Shown in pieces: positions 8,505 to 14,736 of a stretch of DNA of 14,736 nucleotides; positions within the stretch are counted from its first letter, which is position 1; each line of letters opens with the position of its first letter. The stretch covers positions 929 through 15,664 of the forward strand of contig DBZZ01000039.1 of assembly GCA_002311315.1 (NCBI GenBank), given 5' to 3'. The notes beneath the pieces are model-generated. The model did not search any database. It was not told the origin of the DNA and saw only the letters and a program-made list of their open reading frames with translations. The translations under genes were made by a program, and so were the position numbers. The DNA comes from Methylococcaceae bacterium UBA1147. Its GTDB lineage: Bacteria > Pseudomonadota > Gammaproteobacteria > Methylococcales > UBA1147.

Positions 8505-8510
8505 TATACT
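8505..8510 (+). promoter_or_regulatory. Weak candidate -10 box for the epimerase gene
   Basis: TATACT on the plus strand in the divergent region between fadE and the epimerase, about 134 bp before the epimerase ATG. A TTGACC at 8478-8483 is 21 bp away, too far for a normal sigma-70 -35 box, so only the -10 is offered. The rest of the 8383-8643 gap shows no gene. Confidence 0.25.
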
Positions 8511-8643
8511 GGCGGCAAATGACCAATGCAGCTACGGAACATAACCGACCGGCTTGAAACAAACTGCCGGGTTACAATTCATCGGTCGAGGTGACTGCAT
8601 ATAGATGCATCTCCACCCAATCCATACACGCGGGGCATTCCAG

Positions 8644-9567
8644 ATGAATATACTGATGACTGGAGGAACCGGATTCATCGGGCAACACTTGTGTCGCTCG
8701 CTGACCCGACACAACAACCAGGTGACGGTACTAAGCCGGACCCCGGATCGTGTACCGGCAATCTGTGGTCCTGTCTGCCATGGCGTGGGATCCATCGATG
8801 ACTTGGGAAGCGACAGTGCATTCGATGCAATCATCAATCTGGCCGGAGAACCCATCATTGCGAGACGCTGGACCGCACAAAGAAAGGAAGTTCTGAGAAA
8901 CAGTCGCACAGGTACAACCCGTAAAATTGTAGGGTTGATCGAACGGAGTGACTCAAGGCCATCGGTGTTGATCAACGCATCAGCCGTTGGATATTACGGT
9001 GACCAGGGCGACCAGGAACTGGGTGAATCAAGTCCAGCCCGGGACGATTTTGGACACCGACTGTGCGTTGAATGGGAATCCGAAACGCAAAAGGCCGCTG
9101 CATTTGGCGTGCGCGTCTGCATCATCAGGATCGGTCTGGTTATCGGTGAGCAGGGCGGCTTCCTGAAACCCATGACAACGCCCTTCAAGCTCGGCCTGGG
9201 CGGTCCGATCAGCGATGGCAAGCAATGGATGTCCTGGATTCACAGGGACGACCTTATCTGCATCATCGAACGTCTACTGGACGATCCTTCACTGAGCGGT
9301 GTGTTCAATGCCACCACCCCTTCCCCGGCAACCAGCCGCGATTTCGCAAAAACCCTGGCCAGGATTCTGGGCAGGCCGGCAATCATTCCCGTCCCGCGGC
9401 TTCTGCTGGCAATGCTGCTCGGAGAAAGGTCCATGCTGTTGACTGGTGGACAGAAGGCCTTGCCTGTTCGCCTGATCGAAAACAAGTTTCGGTTCAAATA
9501 CGACCAGTTGGAAGCAGCCCTTCGACAGGCCCTCGAGCGACCGCGAGATCCGGACCGGACAAGCTGA
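8644..9567 (+). CDS. yfcH: TIGR01777 family epimerase (YfcH/SDR39U1-like)
   Basis: A 307-residue extended short-chain dehydrogenase of the YfcH/SDR39U1 group, which binds a nicotinamide dinucleotide; its substrate is not established. The N-terminus is the Rossmann loop (TGGTGFIG), followed by INLAGEPI, the family hallmark SAVGYYG with the YxxxG-type active region, RIGLVIG, WIHRDDL and NATTP. The C-terminal part ends in the usual NKFRFKY segment. The frame is open from 8605, but the ATG at 8644 (MNILMTGG) is chosen because the Rossmann fold starts right there and a GGGG run lies about 9 nt upstream. It is transcribed away from fadE and followed by a 276-bp gap, so it need not share a transcript with the downstream MFS gene. 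Confidence 0.9.
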   Translation: MNILMTGGTGFIGQHLCRSLTRHNNQVTVLSRTPDRVPAICGPVCHGVGSIDDLGSDSAFDAIINLAGEPIIARRWTAQRKEVLRNSRTGTTRKIVGLIERSDSRPSVLINASAVGYYGDQGDQELGESSPARDDFGHRLCVEWESETQKAAAFGVRVCIIRIGLVIGEQGGFLKPMTTPFKLGLGGPISDGKQWMSWIHRDDLICIIERLLDDPSLSGVFNATTPSPATSRDFAKTLARILGRPAIIPVPRLLLAMLLGERSMLLTGGQKALPVRLIENKFRFKYDQLEAALRQALERPRDPDRTS

Positions 9568-9700
9568 TCTTATCCTCGGCCGACTCATGGCATCAAGCCG
9601 GTAAACCTGAACCCCGGGTACCGAACTCGGCCGCACCACGCTGGCTCACCGGCCAAACGGTACCATCGGTTCATGAGCTACAGGGGCAACCGGCTAATTC

Positions 9701-9709
9701 TGGTATTCT
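9701..9709 (+). promoter_or_regulatory. Candidate extended -10 promoter upstream of the MFS gene
   Basis: TGGTATTCT fits the extended -10 pattern (TGn followed by TATTCT at 9704-9709); no good -35 box is visible. It lies about 135 bp before the MFS start. The rest of 9568-9843 holds no credible gene and no convincing terminator for the epimerase. Confidence 0.3.
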
Positions 9710-9843
9710 AGTCAGGCATCGGGTCGCCGTGTTTTTCGAGCCCATGAACGTCCGCTGGCAACGCGTGCCGCTACCGCCAAACCCGGTCAGGTCGCATCAG
9801 ACACCCGACAAATACCATCCTGGAACGGACAGCGCCCCTGCCC

Positions 9844-11271
9844 ATGAACAAGCCTTTACCCCTCCGCTCAAGTGACGGTAACGATCCCGGGCCACTTCTG
9901 TTTGGCAATCGGTCATTTCTTTTCTTTCTCGTCACCCAGGCGCTGGGAGCCCTCAATGACAATGTTCTGAAACAACTGGTGCTCCTGCTTGGCGTTGGGT
10001 ACACGATGTCTGGAATCGACTACCAGGCGGCGATCCAGTTCTTGTTTGCCATACCCTTCCTGCTCTTTTCCGGTATTGCCGGGGACATTTCCGATCGCTA
10101 CAGCAAGGGCTGGCTGATGACCCTGTGCAAGAAAGCCGAAATCCTGGTCGCATGTGCCGCCGTGGGAGCATTGCTATTTGCCGCAAACGGAAATCCGGAA
10201 CCCAGCGGAACTCCCCTGCATTTATGGCTTCTGGCCATTGTCTGTTTTGTCATGGGGACACAAAGCACCTTCTTTGCCCCGGCCAAGTACGGAGGATTGC
10301 CTCAACTGGTTCGCGAAGAGGACCTTGCCCCGGCAACCGGCCTGACCCAGATGACCACCTTTCTCGCGATTATCTTCGGTGTTGCCCTGGCCGGAATATT
10401 AGTCGATGTTTTTGCCGACAGCATCTATGTCGGGGGTCTGATCGCGATCGGCATCGCATTGCTCGGGACCCTTACCTCGCGAGGAATCAGTCGTCACCCC
10501 GCTGCCGATCCCGACCGCCGCATTGGCATCGGTTCATTCACCAGTGTGCTTCCAAACCTGGCGGACATCATCCGCAGCGATCAGCTCATGTTCCGAATCA
10601 TGCTCGCCTATTCCTGGTTCTGGTTTGTTGGCGGTATAGTCCTCACCTCGATCAACGCCCTCGGGCGGCTCCAGTTGGGGCTAAACAACTTTGAAACCAG
10701 CCTGATGGTCGCAGTCACATCGATCGGGATTGCGGTCGGCAGCATGCTGGTGGGAAAACTGTCGCGTGGGAAGGTACGGCTGGGACTGAGCATCCCGGGA
10801 GTCGTTCTGCTGATCATTTGCCTTGGCAGCTTCTACCTGGTTCCGCTGCATACCCCAAGCCCCGCCGAGATGGAGTTGGTTAAACAGCTGAATGAACTGT
10901 CGTCCGATGCCGGCGGAATGCAGGTAATCCCCCGGGCGTTACCGTCAAAACGATACGCCTGCATGCTGATCCTGTTTTTACTGGGAACAGCATCCGGATT
11001 CTACTCGGTTCCACTACTGGCATTCATCCAGGCCCGGCCTTCACGAAACCGGAAAGGACAGGTTTTTGCCGCGGTAAACTGGTTGAACTGGATCTTCATC
11101 GTAGGTTCTGCAGCCGCCTACGGGCTGGGAATCACGCTGGTTGGCTTCCGGGCCAACCTGTTGCTGGCCTCGCTAGGCCCGCTAACATTGCTGGTTGCTG
11201 GTTTGCTTGTTCCCGGAATTGTCCACCGACTGCGAAAGGAAAAACCCGTTTTCGTCCACACCGCGGACTGA
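9844..11271 (+). CDS. MFS transporter, LplT-like (putative lysophospholipid transporter)
   Basis: A 475-residue major facilitator superfamily membrane protein with about 12 hydrophobic helices. Features shared with the LplT / LplT-Aas group are the N-terminal QALGALNDN (32-40), the loop motif GDISDRYSKG (80-89), FAPAKYGGLPQLV (144-156), and late in the protein RKGQVFAAVNWLNW. LplT flips lysophospholipids across the inner membrane for re-acylation by Aas; no acyltransferase is fused or adjacent here. The protein is longer than E. coli LplT (397), partly because of a hydrophilic segment at about 335-370 between two helices. The ATG at 9844 lacks a clear Shine-Dalgarno sequence, but no other in-frame start precedes the first helix. 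The CREST-family gene follows after 13 nt, suggesting a shared transcript. Family placement is firm; the transported substrate is inferred. Confidence 0.85.
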   Translation: MNKPLPLRSSDGNDPGPLLFGNRSFLFFLVTQALGALNDNVLKQLVLLLGVGYTMSGIDYQAAIQFLFAIPFLLFSGIAGDISDRYSKGWLMTLCKKAEILVACAAVGALLFAANGNPEPSGTPLHLWLLAIVCFVMGTQSTFFAPAKYGGLPQLVREEDLAPATGLTQMTTFLAIIFGVALAGILVDVFADSIYVGGLIAIGIALLGTLTSRGISRHPAADPDRRIGIGSFTSVLPNLADIIRSDQLMFRIMLAYSWFWFVGGIVLTSINALGRLQLGLNNFETSLMVAVTSIGIAVGSMLVGKLSRGKVRLGLSIPGVVLLIICLGSFYLVPLHTPSPAEMELVKQLNELSSDAGGMQVIPRALPSKRYACMLILFLLGTASGFYSVPLLAFIQARPSRNRKGQVFAAVNWLNWIFIVGSAAAYGLGITLVGFRANLLLASLGPLTLLVAGLLVPGIVHRLRKEKPVFVHTAD

Positions 11272-11284
11272 ACAGGACAAACAC

Positions 11285-12079
11285 ATGAAAACCCTGGCCG
11301 ATGCTGTCTCTGCGTACGGGCGACAGAAGCTGGCAATCATCCTGCTACTTGGCGCCAGTCTGATCGTACTGTTCGGATTCGTACCGCCGATTCCCCAGGA
11401 TCTCGCCTACCACCGATTCGCTCCAACCAGCGTCGAGATAACCGGAATCCCCAACACATGGAACGTGATGACGAATCTGCCGTTCGCGGTCGTCGGTCTG
11501 CTTGGACTTTTATTTTGTTCCAGGACTCCGCACCTCGCTGCAACAGGGTCATGGAAACTGTTCTTTGCGGGGGTCACCCTGACATCCATCGGGTCCGCAT
11601 ACTACCACTGGCAACCGACCAGCGCGACGCTGGTCTGGGACCGGCTTCCCATGACGATTGCATTCACATCACTTTTCTCGGCGTTGCTGAGCGAACAGTT
11701 CAGCGACATACTGGAACGATTCATACTAGTGCCGATGGTCGTTCTGGGTCTTTCCAGTGTGCTGTACTGGCAGCAGACTAACGACCTGAGATTCTACGCA
11801 ATGGTTCAGTTCTTCCCGCTGGTTGCCCTGCCGATAACGAGTTGCATCATCCCCCTCCGTGATGGGTCCGGCCGGTACCTTTACCAGGCCCTCGCGGCCT
11901 ATGCCCTGGCCAAGATCTTCGAAACCTACGACCAGCAAACATGGAAACTGCTCGGATTCAGTGGCCACGCGATAAAACACCTGCTCTCTGGGTACAGCAC
12001 TTTTTGCCTTTTGCTAATGCTGAAAATGGAAAACCGCCAACACCCGACCCAGGAACCCTCGCCGTCAAGAGACCCCTAG
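11285..12079 (+). CDS. CREST superfamily membrane hydrolase (alkaline ceramidase-like)
   Basis: A 264-residue integral membrane protein with about seven hydrophobic helices. The family's zinc-amidase residues are all in place: Ser104 and His108 (GSAYYH), Asp119 (WDRLPM), and His228 and His232 (HAIKH). The steps S-4-H-11-D and H-4-H equal those I recall for human ACER3 (S77, H81, D92, H217, H221). CREST enzymes cleave amide-linked acyl groups, for example from ceramides, inside the membrane; the bacterial substrate is unknown. WNVMTNLPF (59-67) is also family-like. The frame is open from 11195, but that start would overlap the MFS gene. The ATG at 11285 has AGGA about 8 nt upstream and follows the MFS stop by 13 nt. 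Its TAG stop shares bases with the tatC stop on the other strand. Superfamily assignment is strong; the exact reaction is not. Confidence 0.82.
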   Translation: MKTLADAVSAYGRQKLAIILLLGASLIVLFGFVPPIPQDLAYHRFAPTSVEITGIPNTWNVMTNLPFAVVGLLGLLFCSRTPHLAATGSWKLFFAGVTLTSIGSAYYHWQPTSATLVWDRLPMTIAFTSLFSALLSEQFSDILERFILVPMVVLGLSSVLYWQQTNDLRFYAMVQFFPLVALPITSCIIPLRDGSGRYLYQALAAYALAKIFETYDQQTWKLLGFSGHAIKHLLSGYSTFCLLLMLKMENRQHPTQEPSPSRDP

Positions 12080-12852
12080 GTGTTTTGGCTCTCCCCAGAG
12101 CGTTCATCCGCTTGCCGGGGAACAAACAAACGAGAAAAAACAAGGCCCAGTTCGAAAAGAATCCAGATCGGTACCGCAAGCAGGGTCTGCGAAATCACGT
12201 CGGGTGGTGTCAGGAACATGCCCACAACGAAGGCACCTACAATCACGTAGGGTCTTTTCTCCGCCAGCGACTCACGACTCACGACACCGGTCGAAACAAG
12301 GATTATGGTCGCGATTGGCACTTCAAATGATAAGCCAAAGGCAAAGAAAAGCGTGAGCACGAAATCCAAGTACCGGGAAATGTCGGTCATGACCGCGACG
12401 TTTTGCGGACCAATCGCTGTCAGGAAGCCAAATATCAGAGGGAAAACAACAAAATAGGCGAATGCAATTCCTGCATAAAAAAGCAATGTACTGGACAGTA
12501 GTAGCGGCACAATCAACCGTTTCTCGTGACGGTAAAGACCGGGGGCCACGAAGGCCCATAGTTGGTAAAGAATCAGCGGTACCGACAAGAAGATGGAAAG
12601 AACCAATACCAGCTTGAACGGTGTGAAAAAAGGCGATGCGACATCAATGGCAATCATTGATGTGCTGGGAGGAAGATGAACCGTCAGCGGCCCCGCAAGG
12701 TAGGCATAGATTTCACTCGCGTACGGACTTAGCCCCAGGAAAACCAGAAAAACGGCAGCAATGGATTTCAGCAAACGCGACCGCAGTTCAACCAGGTGCG
12801 AAATCAGAGGTTGTTCGGCATCCCTCGGAGGAGAACCATTCGGTCCGTCCAT
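12076..12852 (-). CDS. tatC: Sec-independent protein translocase TatC
   Basis: TatC is the inner-membrane core of the twin-arginine translocase and recognises the RR signal peptide of folded exported proteins. At 258 residues it has the normal length, with six hydrophobic helices. The key acidic residues align with E. coli at a constant offset of 7: E22 (LVELR), E110 (YRHEK), E177 (FGLSFEVP) and D218 (LTPPDVISQ), corresponding to E15, E103, E170 and D211. The ATG lies 3 nt after the tatB stop. No strong ribosome binding site is seen, so coupling to tatB is likely. It is the last gene of the tat set and converges with the CREST gene; the two coding regions overlap by 4 nt. Confidence 0.97.
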   Translation of the reverse strand: MDGPNGSPPRDAEQPLISHLVELRSRLLKSIAAVFLVFLGLSPYASEIYAYLAGPLTVHLPPSTSMIAIDVASPFFTPFKLVLVLSIFLSVPLILYQLWAFVAPGLYRHEKRLIVPLLLSSTLLFYAGIAFAYFVVFPLIFGFLTAIGPQNVAVMTDISRYLDFVLTLFFAFGLSFEVPIATIILVSTGVVSRESLAEKRPYVIVGAFVVGMFLTPPDVISQTLLAVPIWILFELGLVFSRLFVPRQADERSGESQNT

Positions 12853-12855
12853 TGA

Positions 12856-13170
12856 TCAGCCGGCTTTCTTACCGGCTTCCTGTCCGACCCGGACCGAATC
12901 GTGGCCGTCAGAAGGTTCCTGCAATGCGCTAGAGGTTTCGTCGATCAGACCCCGCATTTCGTTGACCGGTGAATGGTTTTCGATGGTCTGCCGCAACTCT
13001 TCCGCGTAGAGTTCGTCGCGGATTTCCTGCTTCAATGTCGCGCTCGTCCGCCGGGCCTTGCCAATCCAGAAACCGGCAACCCGGACAAGCTCTGGAAGCC
13101 GCTGCGGACCGACCACGATCAAGCAGATCAGGCCAACCAGTGCCAGTTCCCAGAAACCCACGTCAAACAT
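12856..13170 (-). CDS. tatB: Twin-arginine translocase subunit TatB
   Basis: TatB forms the substrate-receptor complex with TatC in the inner membrane. It is 104 residues, shorter than E. coli TatB (171) but usual for many proteobacteria. It starts MFDVGFWE, with the conserved Glu8 and a single membrane helix (about 6-20). The hinge GPQRLPE follows (Gly21, Pro22, Leu25, Pro26), then a charged amphipathic helix and a polar tail. GTGAG lies 5 nt before the ATG. It is separated from tatA by 49 nt, which hold a small palindrome, and from tatC by 3 nt. Confidence 0.95.
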   Translation of the reverse strand: MFDVGFWELALVGLICLIVVGPQRLPELVRVAGFWIGKARRTSATLKQEIRDELYAEELRQTIENHSPVNEMRGLIDETSSALQEPSDGHDSVRVGQEAGKKAG

Positions 13171-13206
13171 TCGATCTCACCCAATTCGTTCTGTTCCCGA
13201 CGACAA

Positions 13207-13219
13207 TAACGGCCCGTTA
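13207..13219 (-). other. Perfect 13-bp palindrome directly after the tatA stop
   Basis: TAACGGCCCGTTA on the plus strand. In the transcript it could form a five-pair hairpin with a three-base loop. It begins right after the tatA TAG, so its first triplet is an in-frame TAA, giving tandem stop codons. Too weak and without a U-tract to be a strong terminator, it may instead protect the tatA message end or reduce read-through to tatBC. Confidence 0.3.
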
Positions 13220-13450
13220 CTAAGGCTTGTCTTTTTCACTGGTTTCGGCCTCGACATCAATCGTAGTCCCACCGGTTTCTTCAAGGTTTTCAGATGCGCC
13301 GGGCCGGCCCTTTTCGTCGTCGTTCATCGCTTTCCGGAACCCCTTGATCGCGGTTCCCAGATCGGAACCCAGGTGCCGCATGCGTTTCGTTCCGAACAGC
13401 AAAAGAACGATCACCAGAACAATGAGCAACTGCCAGATACTCGGTCCCAT
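13220..13450 (-). CDS. tatA: Twin-arginine translocase subunit TatA
   Basis: TatA oligomerises at TatBC to open the passage for folded proteins. It is 76 residues with one N-terminal helix (about 5-19), the hinge FG (19-20) in LLFGTKR, the amphipathic helix (GSDLGTAIKGFRKAM) and an acidic tail. It is close to E. coli TatA through residue 45. GGAG lies 8 nt before the ATG. It is the first of the three tat genes, 104 bp after hisE. Stop codon TAG is followed at once by in-frame TAA. Confidence 0.96.
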   Translation of the reverse strand: MGPSIWQLLIVLVIVLLLFGTKRMRHLGSDLGTAIKGFRKAMNDDEKGRPGASENLEETGGTTIDVEAETSEKDKP

Positions 13451-13474
13451 GGTTTTTTCTCCACGCTCAGTTGA

Positions 13475-13515
13475 ATGAAATAAAACCGGTCGGTGTCCCT
13501 GTTCTGACTACCGGT
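13475..13515 (-). terminator. Weak candidate terminator or attenuator between hisE and tatA
   Basis: Two copies of the self-complementary ACCGGT (13510-13515 and 13485-13490), 19 nt apart, can pair in the minus-strand transcript and are followed by TTTATTTC. An inner pairing (GTC with GAC) could extend the stem. The loop is large and the T-run is broken, so partial termination at best. It may set tatABC expression relative to the his genes. Confidence 0.27.
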
Positions 13516-13554
13516 CCAGACAAAAAGTTTAGAACCCGGCTGCAGGAACCGACG

Positions 13555-13872
13555 TTACTTGTTCCTGGACGCCTTCTCTTCGAGCCCGGACAAACCGAAT
13601 CGGCGGCCCAGTTCTTCAAGAACATCATTCGGACTCAGACCTTGATACGCCAGCAATACCATCGAATGAAACCACAGGTCCGCAGTTTCGTAGATGATCT
13701 GACGTTTGTCCCCCGCTTTGCCGGCGATCACCGTTTCAGTGGCTTCCTCGCCAATTTTCTTCAGGATGCCATCCAGCCCCTTTGCGTAAAGGCTGGCCAC
13801 GTAGGAACTGTCTGGATCAGCGGCCTTCCGTTGTTCCAGTACGACGGCAAGTTCTTCCAGCACACGGCTCAT
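13555..13872 (-). CDS. hisE: Phosphoribosyl-ATP pyrophosphatase HisE
   Basis: HisE removes pyrophosphate from phosphoribosyl-ATP, the second step of histidine synthesis. It is 105 residues, all-helical in its family, with the metal-binding GEEATE (41-46) and the ETADLWFH segment (62-69). The frame is open upstream to 13929, but the ATG at 13872 is chosen: AAGGGG lies 5 nt before it, the protein then starts MSRVLEEL as in relatives, and it overlaps the hisI stop as ATGA. It is a separate protein here and not fused to HisI as in enteric bacteria. Confidence 0.95.
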   Translation of the reverse strand: MSRVLEELAVVLEQRKAADPDSSYVASLYAKGLDGILKKIGEEATETVIAGKAGDKRQIIYETADLWFHSMVLLAYQGLSPNDVLEELGRRFGLSGLEEKASRNK

Positions 13873-14264
13873 GACGACCCCTTGTAAATGGTCTCCGGAC
13901 TGCGGATAACTGGATCCGTTACAATCCATGAATCGTTTTCAAGTTTCCTGTAGAAACAGTGATGGCGGCCAGTATGGCAGGCTATTCCACCGACCTGCTC
14001 AACTTCCATGAGCAAGACATCTTCATCGCAATCCAGGCGAAGTTCCACGACCTTTTGCCGATGCCCCGATTCCTCACCCTTCTTCCACAACCTTTTCCGT
14101 GAACGTGACCAATAGACAGCATACCCCTCACGCACTGTCAGTTCGAGTGACTCCCTGTTCATCCAAGCAAACATGAGCACCTGGCCGCTCCCTGCCTCCT
14201 GCGCGATCACAGGCACCAGCCCGTTCCGGGTCCAGCGAATTTCATCAAGCCAGGGAACACTCAT
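13869..14264 (-). CDS. hisI: Phosphoribosyl-AMP cyclohydrolase HisI
   Basis: HisI opens the adenine ring of phosphoribosyl-AMP, the third step of histidine synthesis. It is 131 residues. Zinc ligands Cys79, Cys96 and Cys103 and the magnesium-binding Asp78, Asp80 and Asp82 (DCDED) are all present, with WKKGEESG (60-67) and ACHTGRHHCFY (95-105). It overlaps hisF upstream and hisE downstream through ATGA at both junctions, so the three are translationally coupled. Confidence 0.96.
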   Translation of the reverse strand: MSVPWLDEIRWTRNGLVPVIAQEAGSGQVLMFAWMNRESLELTVREGYAVYWSRSRKRLWKKGEESGHRQKVVELRLDCDEDVLLMEVEQVGGIACHTGRHHCFYRKLENDSWIVTDPVIRSPETIYKGSS

Positions 14265-14736
14265 GCCAAACGCACCTCGATTCCACGGTCTCTCATGTGT
14301 GCCTTGGCTTCCCGGATACTGTATTCGGCAAAATGAAAAATGCTTGCTGCCAGCACCGCATCTGCCTTTCCATCCACGATTCCATCGGCCAGGTGATCCA
14401 GGTTGCCGACACCCCCTGAAGCGATCACCGGAACCGAAACGGCCTCGCTGATTGCTCGGGTAAGGTCGAGGTCAAAGCCTTCCTTCGTTCCGTCGCGGTC
14501 CATGCTGGTCAGGAGGATTTCTCCAGCTCCTAAATCGACCATTTTGCCGGCCCATTCGATTGCATCAATGCCGGTTCCCTTGCGTCCGCCATGGGTAAAG
14601 ATTTCCCAACGCGGCGGTTCCGAGTCGTTTCCGACCCGCTTGGCATCAATCGCAACGACGATACATTGCGAACCGAAGTGTTCTGCCGCCCGCCGCACGA
14701 AATCGGGATCAAAGACCGCGGCGGTATTGATTCCGA
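14261..14736 (-). CDS. hisF: Imidazole glycerol phosphate synthase subunit HisF (N-terminus cut by window edge)
   Basis: HisF is the cyclase subunit of imidazole glycerol phosphate synthase. It uses ammonia delivered by HisH to form imidazole glycerol phosphate and AICAR. About 158 C-terminal residues are visible, roughly 60 percent of the usual 256. The frame continues to the window edge (INTAAVFDPDFV precedes RRAAEHFGSQ), so the in-frame GTG at 14698 is internal and not a start. Visible motifs are VVAIDAKRV with the catalytic Asp of the barrel's second half, TSMDRDGTKEG, and ASGGVGNLDH. The other catalytic Asp lies beyond the window. The stop overlaps the hisI start as ATGA. Confidence 0.95.
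   Translation of the reverse strand, partial: GINTAAVFDPDFVRRAAEHFGSQCIVVAIDAKRVGNDSEPPRWEIFTHGGRKGTGIDAIEWAGKMVDLGAGEILLTSMDRDGTKEGFDLDLTRAISEAVSVPVIASGGVGNLDHLADGIVDGKADAVLAASIFHFAEYSIREAKAHMRDRGIEVRLA

Noticed and set aside
8478..8510. TTGACC and TATACT as a full sigma-70 promoter
   Set aside because: The spacing is 21 bp, well outside the 16-18 bp range; only the -10 box was kept as a weak candidate.
9225..9875. A 216-codon plus-strand frame spanning the epimerase-MFS gap
   Set aside because: It overlaps the end of the epimerase and the start of the MFS gene in another frame, and its product shows no domain. The gap is better read as noncoding.
14261..14698. GTG at 14698 as the start of a short HisF
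   Set aside because: The frame continues upstream with HisF-like sequence to the window edge, so the gene is cut by the window and not shortened.
1..14736. CRISPR arrays, transposons, tRNAs, defence or toxin systems
   Set aside because: No spaced direct repeats, transposase motifs, tRNA-like folds or defence domains were seen on either strand; nearly all sequence is explained by the genes listed.

Overview
The window looks like ordinary chromosomal DNA of a gammaproteobacterium. This is inferred from three things: a FadE-type acyl-CoA dehydrogenase with a fadI-fadJ pair, a RadA/TatA/TatB/TatC set close to the E. coli proteins, and a histidine operon tail (hisF-hisI-hisE) running into tatABC. 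Genus cannot be assigned from the sequence alone. Coding density is high. I see no tRNA, rRNA, CRISPR array, insertion sequence or phage gene, and no stretch longer than 300 bases lacks a gene.

Left block (1-8373, all minus strand). In transcription order it holds fadE (acyl-CoA dehydrogenase), fadI-like thiolase, fadJ-like hydratase/3-hydroxyacyl-CoA dehydrogenase, an amidase-signature hydrolase and radA (C-terminus cut by the window edge). Together fadE, fadI and fadJ supply all the core enzymes of fatty acid beta-oxidation after acyl-CoA activation. The thiolase and fadJ are 4 nt apart, and the amidase and radA are 2 nt apart. A TATAAT box between fadJ and the amidase suggests that amidase-radA is transcribed on its own. 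Two short dyads, one upstream of fadE and one between fadE and the thiolase, share a similar half and could be binding sites for a fatty-acid-responsive regulator.

Middle block (8644-12079, plus strand), divergent from fadE. It holds a YfcH/SDR39U1-type epimerase, an LplT-like MFS transporter, and a seven-helix membrane protein of the CREST (alkaline ceramidase) superfamily with an apparently complete zinc site. The last two are 13 nt apart and probably co-transcribed, which suggests a membrane-lipid handling pair.

Right block (12076-14736, minus strand). In transcription order it holds hisF (N-terminus cut), hisI and hisE, joined by ATGA overlaps, then tatA, tatB and tatC. The his genes act in the middle of histidine synthesis; the tat genes encode the twin-arginine translocase. 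tatC runs convergently into the CREST gene, and the two stop codons share the same four bases (CTAG).

Most of the window is conserved housekeeping material. The parts that most deserve a second look are the CREST hydrolase with its transporter neighbour, the fad-linked dyads, and a divergent motif in RadA.
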